From contig CANQPB010000019.1 in the NCBI GenBank assembly GCA_947625615.1, positions 1-42,560 of the forward strand: DNA of 42,560 nt, given 5' to 3'. Each line of letters opens with the position of its first letter. The first letter of the stretch is position 1. Position numbers and translations under genes: made by a program. Below the pieces are notes generated by a model, which had not been told where the DNA came from, ran no database searches, and saw only the letters and a list, made by a program, of their open reading frames with translations. Below, in pieces: positions 32,685-39,991 of this stretch. The DNA comes from an uncultured Clostridia bacterium (GTDB lineage: Bacteria; Bacillota; Clostridia; Oscillospirales; Ruminococcaceae).

Positions 32685-33668
32685 TTACATGTGTGTTCTC
32701 GGGTCTGAGGCGTCGCCCAGATTCTGTCCGACAACGTAAAGAACAATGGTGATTATTGAAGCTATGGCGACAGGACTCCAGAATTCCATCTGCCAGCCGG
32801 GGGTGACCATGGCGGGCTCGGCCGCGTAGATAAGGCGTCCGAGGGATCTGTCGCTCATGCCCATTCCTATGTAGGCGAGGAAGACTTCATACGAGATATA
32901 GCTCGGCAGCTCGGTGGCAAGCATGGTGACTATGACCGAGGTCATGAACGGAAGGATATTCTTTAAAGCTATCTTTACCGTTGAGGTGCCGAGGCAGCGG
33001 CTCGCAAGGTTATATTCGCGGTCGCGTATGATGATAACCTGCGTTCTTATGAAGTAGGCTATGCCGAGCCAGCCGATTATAGTCATCGCAAAGACCATAG
33101 TCCAGAAGCTCGGGCTGAAAAGCATGGCCATGACGGAGATTATAAGGATAAGCGGCACGTTGCCGACTATGTTGTAGACCTCGGTCATGATGACGTCGAC
33201 CTTCTTGGAGAAGCCCCAGATGGCGCCGATGAATACGCCGACGGTCATGTTGATAGCCGCGCAGATGAACGCGAGGGAGATGGAAATTCTTGAGCCGTAC
33301 CAGATAGAGTCGAAGGTGGATTCGCCGGAGGAGCCGGCGCCGAGTATCCAGTGGAGATTGTGGCCGAACATATCCATGGCCTTAGCGGGCGAAAGATGCT
33401 TCGATTCGGGATTCATGAGGTTTATAAACGGGTCGACCTCGGAGTCGTAGTGGATTATCGAGGGGTAGACATAGGCGAACACGATTATAAACAGGAAGAG
33501 CACAAGAATAACTATGTTTATTCTGTGGTGGAAGAACACCCTGAAGACCGAGCGCCAGTATGAGTAGCGCGGCGCGGTGATCTTTTCGGATTCAAGCTCG
33601 CTGTGGTCAACGGGGGCGAAGAGCTCCTCGTCGGTCATGTTAAACATTTTGTTCAGATCGTCATTCAT
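32685..33668 (-). CDS. oppC: Oligopeptide ABC transporter permease OppC (AmiD-like)
   Basis: A 327-residue inner-membrane permease of the binding-protein-dependent type. A cytoplasmic tail of about 45 residues precedes the first membrane helix (about 50-72). An outside loop, then five further helices, follow. The EAA-type cytoplasmic loop (residues about 213-240, ASRCLGTSTVKIALKNILP) contacts the ATPases. The N-terminal tail with APRYSYWRSVFRVFFHHR is typical of OppC/AmiD. It lies 5 bp after oppB and 12 bp before oppD. Confidence 0.93.
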   Translation of the reverse strand: MNDDLNKMFNMTDEELFAPVDHSELESEKITAPRYSYWRSVFRVFFHHRINIVILVLFLFIIVFAYVYPSIIHYDSEVDPFINLMNPESKHLSPAKAMDMFGHNLHWILGAGSSGESTFDSIWYGSRISISLAFICAAINMTVGVFIGAIWGFSKKVDVIMTEVYNIVGNVPLILIISVMAMLFSPSFWTMVFAMTIIGWLGIAYFIRTQVIIIRDREYNLASRCLGTSTVKIALKNILPFMTSVIVTMLATELPSYISYEVFLAYIGMGMSDRSLGRLIYAAEPAMVTPGWQMEFWSPVAIASIITIVLYVVGQNLGDASDPRTHM

Positions 33669-33673
33669 TTATG

Positions 33674-35263
33674 TCACCTCGCCTTATCTGAGAAGGATAT
33701 TCTGGGATCTACCATGGACATGAACACGTCGCCCAGAATTATTGATACCACCGACAGCACGGCGTAGAACAGCGTGACGCCGACTATAACGCCGTTGTCG
33801 TATTTGTTGATTGCCTGGGTTAAAAGGTTGCCGGCGCCAGGCACCGAATAGATGCGCTCGGTGATGATGGCGCCCGTCATCGCGAAGATGACGCTTGCCG
33901 GAACGCCGTGGACTATAGGAATCAGCGCGTTCTTCCAGATGTGCTTCGTGAAGATCTCCATTTCGCTGAGACCGCCGGAGCGCGCAAACTTTACATAGTC
34001 CGAATTCATCTGGTCGATCATGTAGCGGCGCATCCACTTCATGAGGTTTGCAATCGAGGGCAGCGCCAGCGAAACGATCGGCAGAATATACATGAGTTTG
34101 TCGTCAGAGTCCATGTTAAACAGCGTCGGCAGATGGAATACCGAGCCGCCTATGGCCTTGAAGAGGAAAATATATGCAAGCGACGGAACGGCGATTATGA
34201 ACATTATGTAAACCGTTCCTACCTTGTCCAGAACTCCCTCCTTGAATCTTGCCATCAGAAGGCCTATCGGAAGTCCGAGGACATAGGCCATGATGACCGA
34301 GAAGATGCCGATAACGAAGGAGTAGCCTATCTTCGACATGCCGTCCTTAAAGGTGAGTACGTTGGTGTAGTCGTCGACAAAGCGCTGCCTGTTTATATCG
34401 GTGGTGAGTGAATTCGGGACGTATGTGGCGGTGTGAAGGTCGTCCGCTCTGTCAAGGACGTTTCCCGTCGGGAAGGTCATCGTAGACAGAATATAGGAGC
34501 CCTGAGTCTCCGTCATGGTGGTAAAGACGTCAACGCCGCGGTTTACCGTATAGGATTCGCCGAGGTTGAGCGTCAGGAAATTCTGATGAATAAAGGGGAA
34601 CCGGCTGTCGAAATATAAAAGATATTTATGCTTGGTGCCGTTTCCCATGATCGCCGGAGAGAATACCTTCTCGGTGCCGGTGGGATTTCTGACGGGATCG
34701 TAGAGGGTAAAGGTAAGCTTGCGCTCGCCGATATCTACGTCGTCGGGAACGTAATGTATGTTGTCAAACTGGAACATCTTGGTGAAATAGGTGATTGCGC
34801 GCATGTAAAGCGGAATATCGCGGGTTGCGAAAAGGACGGGCTGGCCGCCGTCGCGAATCTGACCGTTGCGCTTTAAATCGGCATTAAGACGTGTAACGGT
34901 GTAGCCCATGGATTCATAGTAATCCGTAAACTTTTTGATATATTCCGCTGCAAGTTCCGAATCGTTTTCGGGGGTGTTGCCGATCTTTGCAACCGACACA
35001 CGGTGGTCGTCGGTGAGCTCGCCCGACTTGACAAGACTGTTGATGTAATCCGCGTAGGGAACGTAGTCCAGATATCCGAAGGCCTCGAATCGGGACTGCT
35101 CGTAGGTAACGCGGTTATTGCTTACGGTATGATTATAGTTAGGGTCGCCAGCGAAAATCTTGTTTCTGTCAAGCAGCGAGTATATCAGCACCATGACTAT
35201 AAGCACAACGCAAACCACGGAGAAAAGTCCGTGAAGCAGTCGCTTGAAGATATATTTTCCCAT
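33674..35263 (-). CDS. oppB: Oligopeptide ABC transporter permease OppB (AmiC-like, with large outside domain)
   Basis: A 529-residue permease. The first membrane helix (about 10-31) is followed by a soluble extracytoplasmic domain of about 290 residues before five further helices and the EAA-type loop (ARSGGLSEMEIFTKHIWKN). The length matches the AmiC type of Gram-positive bacteria (about 500 residues) rather than the 310-residue Gram-negative OppB, so the outside domain is a family trait that may help dock the binding protein. It is separated from oppA by 111 bases containing a GC-rich hairpin; AGGTC is a weak ribosome site. Confidence 0.92.
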   Translation of the reverse strand: MGKYIFKRLLHGLFSVVCVVLIVMVLIYSLLDRNKIFAGDPNYNHTVSNNRVTYEQSRFEAFGYLDYVPYADYINSLVKSGELTDDHRVSVAKIGNTPENDSELAAEYIKKFTDYYESMGYTVTRLNADLKRNGQIRDGGQPVLFATRDIPLYMRAITYFTKMFQFDNIHYVPDDVDIGERKLTFTLYDPVRNPTGTEKVFSPAIMGNGTKHKYLLYFDSRFPFIHQNFLTLNLGESYTVNRGVDVFTTMTETQGSYILSTMTFPTGNVLDRADDLHTATYVPNSLTTDINRQRFVDDYTNVLTFKDGMSKIGYSFVIGIFSVIMAYVLGLPIGLLMARFKEGVLDKVGTVYIMFIIAVPSLAYIFLFKAIGGSVFHLPTLFNMDSDDKLMYILPIVSLALPSIANLMKWMRRYMIDQMNSDYVKFARSGGLSEMEIFTKHIWKNALIPIVHGVPASVIFAMTGAIITERIYSVPGAGNLLTQAINKYDNGVIVGVTLFYAVLSVVSIILGDVFMSMVDPRISFSDKAR

Positions 35264-35282
35264 ATAATTTCTGACCTCGCAA

Positions 35283-35333
35283 AGCTTTTAAAATAAATAA
35301 GCGCAAGGGGGTGCGGAAGCCCCCACCCCCTTG
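35283..35333 (-). terminator. Attenuator-like hairpin between oppA and oppB
   Basis: CAAGGGGGTG (35304-35313) and CACCCCCTTG (35324-35333) form a 10-bp stem; on the minus strand it is followed by CGCTTATTTATTTT. It probably ends most oppA transcripts and lets some reach oppBCDF, giving an excess of the binding protein. Confidence 0.7.
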
Positions 35334-35374
35334 TGAGATATGACTGTCGGAAACCGAATCAGAGCTTTTGAAAA

Positions 35375-37642
35375 TCAGAACAGACCGATATTCTTGGCCA
35401 TGTAGCCGTAAGCCTGAATGGTATCGAGATAGGTCTGGGCGTCGCCGTAGTCCGGGCCCCAGCCTGAACCGGTAGAGAGGTCGAAGTTGGCCTCGGCGCC
35501 GGTAGAGAATCTGTAAGTAGCGCTTTCCATCTCGGCGCTGTCTGCCATGGCGACGAGGTTAACAATAACCTTGCCTTCAAGGGCAGCCTCAACGCTCTGC
35601 TTGAGAGAATTAGCCTGGTTGACAGCGATCTCGGCGTCGGTCTCGTAAGGATAGTCGACGTAGATAGGCTTGTCAGCGGAAACCTCAACGCCCTGCTCGG
35701 CGAGCTTCTGGATAGCGATCTCGAGCTGAGCCTTGGCGAAGTCGGGGTTGTACCAACCGTCGAAGCCGTCGCCGGAAGCGGTCTCATCGTTCCAAACGGT
35801 GATGTCTACGCCGTCAGCGTCGAGCTGAGCCTGTTCGATCTTACCGAAGGAAGTGCCGGCCGGGAAGGTGGTAGAGGTGCCGTTGACGTCAACGGTGACA
35901 TCGGAAGCGAGGAACTGGAAGGTGCCGGGAACGTAAGAGTTGCGGAGTCTGTTGTACTTGAGCTCTTCACCGACGGAGCAGGCGTTGTAAGCGCCGCGGT
36001 CGAAGGCGGTGAGGAAGGCAAGACGGAACTCCTTAAGAGCCATAGCCTGCTTGGTGCGGAGCTGCTCTTCTTCGTTCTTGGGAGATACGCCGACGGTAGG
36101 ATCGTCCCAGTTGGCCCAAGTGCCGCGGTTGACGTTCATCCAGCCGCAGTAGGTGGTGCCGGCGCCGTCGGAAACGTAGGCATACTTTTCGAAGATGGTC
36201 TCGGTGTCGCCATCGAGCTTGTCGACCTTGGCGCTCTCGAGGTTAGGACCGGCAATGCCGGCGCCGGCGATGGTACCGGCCTTAGCTTCTTCGTAGGCAC
36301 GGGTTACATCGGAACCGTCGTTGTAGGTGTAGACAAGGGTCTTGATGTTGATGGAATCGGGATTCCAGTAAGTCGGGTTAGCAGAATAGCTGGTGATGTT
36401 TCTTTCGGTGTAGTTGGTGATGAGGTAAGGGCCGCAGTAAGCAATGTTAGCGGGGGTCTTGCCGTAGTCACCGGGAGTGTAGGTATCGCCCTCGGCGCCG
36501 AAGGTACCGCCCTGAGCCTTGTAGAAGTCACGGTTCAGAGGAGCGAAGCAAGCGTAGCCGAGCATGGTGGGGAAGGGCGGGAAGGGATTGATGAGGGTAT
36601 ACTGAAGAGTATAGTCGTCAATAGCCTTAACACCGACATCTTCGAAGGTGGCAGTGCCGGCGAGGTAATCATCGAAACCGACAAGGCCGCAGCCGCCGTC
36701 GGCGCTCATGAGGTAACCTAAAGCGTCAAAGTTGTCGAGAAGGTGCTCCATGGAAGCGACCCAGTCGTCAGCGGTGACTTCGCCGATCTCGGAACCCTGC
36801 TGATCGACCCACTTTACACCCTTGCGAATGTGGAAGGTGTAGGTAAGGCCGTCGTCGGAAACCTCGTAGCTCTCGGCAAGGCCGGGCTGCTGAACACCCT
36901 TGGCGTCATATTCAAGAAGGTTGTCGTAAGTACCGGCAACGAACATGGAGTCAGAGGTGTAGGAGGTGGCGATGGTGTCCCAGATGTTGATGGCGTAACC
37001 GTTGGAGGAGGTGTAGGTATCGGTGAAGGTGTAGCCCTTACCGGTAAGGAACTCCTTAACCTTGGTGCGGTAGTCCTCGGCGCTCTCAGCGGCAGACCAC
37101 AGAGCGATGCACTCGGTTCTGTCGGCAGCGGAGATGAGCTCGTTGGTAACAAGAAGGGTGTGGTAGCGGTATTCATCAAGACCCCAAAGGGTGGTAGCGG
37201 CGTTGGTACGAGGAACAACGCGGCTCATGGTGAAGGCGCCGCCGGAAGTCTGAACAGGAAGGAAGGCGCCGCTCTCGAGGAGCTTGGCCTCAGCAAGAGC
37301 CATCTTGGCCATGCGAAGGTCGCCGGTTTCTTCCTTGGCGTCAGCATAAGCAGCTGCATATTCGCCGAGGACGTAATCGTAAACGATTTCGTCAGCCTCT
37401 TCCTTGTCCATTTCTGCAAGAGCAGTAAAGTCAAGGTAATCGGCAGAGGCTTCGGTGTTGTCGGCGTCAGCGTCGGTATCGGCGTCGGTATCGGCGTCAG
37501 CGTCGACAGGGGTTTCCTCACCGTTGTTGGCAACAACATTGTTGTCATCGTTATTGTCTTCAACGGGAGTGGTGTCGTCGCCGCAGGCTACAAGGCTGAA
37601 GAGCATTGTAAGAGCAAGCAGCAGACTTAAGAACTTTCTCAT
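35375..37642 (-). CDS. oppA: Peptide-binding lipoprotein OppA/AmiA-like, apparently circularly permuted
   Basis: A 755-residue SBP_bac_5-family lipoprotein, lipobox LVAC with Cys20, then an acidic linker (45-62). Residues about 85-200 resemble the C-terminal end of AmiA-type proteins: a charged helix, LAEAKLLESGAFLPVQTSGG, TMSRVVPRTN and LDEYRYHTL. The normal N-terminal start of the fold comes only after residue 215 (SMFVAGTYDNLLEYDAKG, GLTYTFHIRKGVKW). The chain ends at GWGPDYGDAQTYLDT plus 15 residues, where relatives continue for over 100 residues. This is the order expected of a circular permutation. It should capture peptides outside the membrane for OppBCDF. AAGGAGG precedes the ATG. 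Alternative: an unrelated N-terminal domain and a truncated C-terminus. Confidence 0.9.
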   Translation of the reverse strand: MRKFLSLLLALTMLFSLVACGDDTTPVEDNNDDNNVVANNGEETPVDADADTDADTDADADNTEASADYLDFTALAEMDKEEADEIVYDYVLGEYAAAYADAKEETGDLRMAKMALAEAKLLESGAFLPVQTSGGAFTMSRVVPRTNAATTLWGLDEYRYHTLLVTNELISAADRTECIALWSAAESAEDYRTKVKEFLTGKGYTFTDTYTSSNGYAINIWDTIATSYTSDSMFVAGTYDNLLEYDAKGVQQPGLAESYEVSDDGLTYTFHIRKGVKWVDQQGSEIGEVTADDWVASMEHLLDNFDALGYLMSADGGCGLVGFDDYLAGTATFEDVGVKAIDDYTLQYTLINPFPPFPTMLGYACFAPLNRDFYKAQGGTFGAEGDTYTPGDYGKTPANIAYCGPYLITNYTERNITSYSANPTYWNPDSINIKTLVYTYNDGSDVTRAYEEAKAGTIAGAGIAGPNLESAKVDKLDGDTETIFEKYAYVSDGAGTTYCGWMNVNRGTWANWDDPTVGVSPKNEEEQLRTKQAMALKEFRLAFLTAFDRGAYNACSVGEELKYNRLRNSYVPGTFQFLASDVTVDVNGTSTTFPAGTSFGKIEQAQLDADGVDITVWNDETASGDGFDGWYNPDFAKAQLEIAIQKLAEQGVEVSADKPIYVDYPYETDAEIAVNQANSLKQSVEAALEGKVIVNLVAMADSAEMESATYRFSTGAEANFDLSTGSGWGPDYGDAQTYLDTIQAYGYMAKNIGLF

Positions 37643-37744
37643 AGAATGTTTGCCTCCTTTAAGGATTACGGAAAAATTTCCGCATGTGTGCGCTGCAATA
37701 AGCGTATAAGCGTGTATACTTTGCGCTCATCATAGCTTATTTGC

Positions 37745-37774
37745 ATAATAATACAATCGCCCCGCCTTTGTCAA
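37745..37774 (-). promoter_or_regulatory. Promoter of the opp operon
   Basis: On the minus strand TTGACA (37769-37774) is followed by overlapping TATTAT hexamers at spacings of 15 (37748-37753) and 18 (37745-37750). The leader contains a near-direct repeat, TATACACGCT TATACGCTT, near 37705-37720. Confidence 0.7.
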
Positions 37775-37967
37775 TAGCTTTTTTTCACTTTCGTAGTTTT
37801 GCACTGTTTTTTTGCGTTCAGCGCCCGACAATAACAGCATTTTTAATAATGGTTTGACCCATAATTAGGCAAGATTAACCAAAGGACCAAGCTCTCCTTT
37901 TGCCCCTCGCCCGGCGGACGCTTTTCGGCTTTAAATCCGTGCCCCTTTACCGGCGGAGGGAAAAATC

Positions 37968-38009
37968 ATGAAAAAGCACTCGGCAAAAACACAGCCGTGC
38001 GCCGTATAA
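37968..38009 (+). CDS. Possible 13-codon leader peptide upstream of the ABC exporter genes
   Basis: An open frame ATG to TAA encoding MKKHSAKTQPCAV, preceded by GGAGGG (37955-37960) with a 7-base spacer. It lies 180 bases upstream of the exporter genes but also upstream of the best exporter promoter, so it would need another transcript start. Bacillus bmrCD is controlled by a longer translated leader (BmrB); the parallel is inference. Confidence 0.25.
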   Translation: MKKHSAKTQPCAV

Positions 38010-38118
38010 ACACTATCTATACACAATTGTGCAGAAATATACATATTATACAGTTTTGAGTGCATACTCGGAGCAAAGCTGTGCGCCCTGTGCGCACAAA
38101 AGTTTTTAAAAAAGGGGC
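38010..38118. other. Palindrome-rich intergenic stretch before the exporter promoter
   Basis: Holds the perfect palindrome CACAATTGTG (38022-38031) and an inverted repeat TGTGCG-CCCTGTG-CGCACA (38080-38098). The preceding 37775-37967 shows no gene. These are candidate regulator sites or leader structures; nothing identifies their partner. Confidence 0.4.
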
Positions 38119-38147
38119 TTGCATCTTTTGCGAAGATGTTGTATAAT
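38119..38147 (+). promoter_or_regulatory. Promoter of the ABC exporter operon
   Basis: TTGCAT (38119-38124), 17 bases, TATAAT (38142-38147). An inverted repeat CATCTT-TTGCG-AAGATG (38122-38138) fills the spacer. Confidence 0.8.
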
Positions 38148-38191
38148 AGTCAAGTTCACCTATACTATAATAAAAGAAAGGAGAGAGGGAT

Positions 38192-39991
38192 TTGTCACCG
38201 CTGAGGTTTCTGATGGGCTATATTAAGCGGCACAAATGGCACTATATCTTGGGAATAGCCACGCTTTTCATAGTCGACTTCGCAAACCTGTACATACCTC
38301 AGGTAACCGGCGAGATCATCGACGGCCTGACGCTGAACACCCTTGACATGCGCGGAGTGCTCTCCATGGTGGGGATCATTCTGGCGCTCGGGCTGACGCT
38401 TGCCGTCGGGCGTTTTCTCTGGAGATATTTCCTCTTCGGCTCGGCAAGAAGCATTGAAAAGGAGATCCGCGACGACATGTTCGCGCATCTCGAAACGATG
38501 GACGTGGAGTATTACAATTCGCACAAGACCGGCGACCTTATGACCCGCTTCACCTCAGACCTGAACTCTATAAGAATGTCGATAGGCCCCGCGATAATAA
38601 GCATATTCGACGCCACCGTTATGGCGGTAATGGTCATTATGCAGATGATGTTCTATGTCGACGTTAGGCTAACCCTGATGACTCTCGTGCCGATGGGCGT
38701 TATCCTCATAGGGGAGATATTCTACGGAAAGATAATGCACTCGCGCTATAAACAGCGCCAGGAGGCCGTTTCGGATCTCACGGACTTCGTTCAGGAGAGC
38801 TTTTCGGGCATAAGGGTTATAAAGGCGTTCGTCCGCGAGAGGCGCCAGCTGAGGCAGTTTTTAAAGGCCAACCAAAACGCCATGGACAAGAATCTGAACA
38901 TTGTAAGGCTTCAGGCGATAATAATCCCGCTTTTGGACGTCATCATCGGAACCAGCGGACTTATCACGCTCATCTACGGAGGATATCTCGCGCTTGTCGG
39001 GGACATAACCCTCGGAAAATTCTCGGCGTTTCACATGTATGCAAACATGCTCGTCTGGCCGATGATAGCCTGCGGCGACGCGATTAACATGTTCTCGCAG
39101 GGCTTTGCCTCGGCAAGAAGGGTGCAGGAGGTATTTGCCGAAAAGCCGGAGGTTGAGGACAGAAACACCGTTTCGGTCGACGCCCTAAAGGGAAACATCA
39201 AGTTTGATCACCTCACATTTATACATAAGGGAATGAGCGAGCCTACGCTCAAGGATATCTGCCTCGACGTTCCCGCCGGGACTACGCTCGCCATCATAGG
39301 CAGAACGGGCAACGGAAAATCGACGCTTGTGAACCTGCTTTTGCATCTTTATAACACCAAGCCGGGAATGATACTCTTCGACGGCAGGGATATAAACTCT
39401 ATTCCGCTTCACACCCTCAGGGAAAACATAGCCTACGTCCCGCAGGACAACTTCCTGTTTTCCGACACCCTTGCCGCCAACATCGCCTTCGGCGCCCACG
39501 GCGAGGACATGGAAAAAATCGTCGCGGCCTCGCAGATGGCCTGCATTCACGACAACATCATCGACTTCCCGGAGGGATATAAAACCGTGGTCGGCGAAAG
39601 GGGCGTCACCCTTTCGGGCGGGCAGAAGCAGCGCAGCTCGATAGCCCGCGCGCTGATAAAGGACGCGCCTATCCTGATTTTAGACGATGCGCTTTCGGCC
39701 GTTGATACCGACACCGAGGAGCATATCCTTAAAAATCTCAAGCAAAACCGCGCCGGAAAGACGACGATAATAATCGCCCACCGCGTTTCGACTATCCAGA
39801 ACGCCGACGTCATCATGGTTCTTGAGGAGGGCTCGGCGGCCGAGGTGGGCAGCCATAAGGAGCTTATGGCCCTCGGCGGGATCTACAAGGAAATGTTCGA
39901 AAAGCAGCAGTTAGAGGCGGAAATAGGCGAGCAGAAGGCCGCCCTTGAGCGCGACATCGCCTCGGTTTCGGAAAAGGGGGCGGCAAAGTGA
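38192..39991 (+). CDS. ABC exporter half, BmrC/YheI-like, with the degenerate ATPase site
   Basis: A 599-residue half-transporter: six membrane helices (residues about 15-310) then a nucleotide-binding domain with Walker A GRTGNGKS near 370, LSGGQKQR signature and Walker B ILILDDALSAVD. The residue after the Walker B Asp is Asp, not the catalytic Glu, the hallmark of the degenerate site in heterodimeric exporters such as TM287/288 and BmrCD. Start is TTG at 38192 with AAAGGAGAGAGG upstream. Overlaps the partner gene by four bases (GTGA). Such pairs export drugs or lipids. Confidence 0.92.
   Translation: MSPLRFLMGYIKRHKWHYILGIATLFIVDFANLYIPQVTGEIIDGLTLNTLDMRGVLSMVGIILALGLTLAVGRFLWRYFLFGSARSIEKEIRDDMFAHLETMDVEYYNSHKTGDLMTRFTSDLNSIRMSIGPAIISIFDATVMAVMVIMQMMFYVDVRLTLMTLVPMGVILIGEIFYGKIMHSRYKQRQEAVSDLTDFVQESFSGIRVIKAFVRERRQLRQFLKANQNAMDKNLNIVRLQAIIIPLLDVIIGTSGLITLIYGGYLALVGDITLGKFSAFHMYANMLVWPMIACGDAINMFSQGFASARRVQEVFAEKPEVEDRNTVSVDALKGNIKFDHLTFIHKGMSEPTLKDICLDVPAGTTLAIIGRTGNGKSTLVNLLLHLYNTKPGMILFDGRDINSIPLHTLRENIAYVPQDNFLFSDTLAANIAFGAHGEDMEKIVAASQMACIHDNIIDFPEGYKTVVGERGVTLSGGQKQRSSIARALIKDAPILILDDALSAVDTDTEEHILKNLKQNRAGKTTIIIAHRVSTIQNADVIMVLEEGSAAEVGSHKELMALGGIYKEMFEKQQLEAEIGEQKAALERDIASVSEKGAAK

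Noticed and set aside
35375-35470. Frameshift or premature stop truncating OppA
   Set aside because: The missing C-terminal pattern is found at the N-terminus of the same protein, and no continuation of the family pattern is seen in other frames downstream; permutation explains both ends.
36743-37630. 295-residue plus-strand frame opposite oppA
   Set aside because: Glycine/valine-rich shadow without a ribosome site; the opposite strand encodes a clear lipoprotein.
37643-38191. Riboswitch upstream of opp or the exporter
   Set aside because: Small palindromes are present but I could not match any known riboswitch core.
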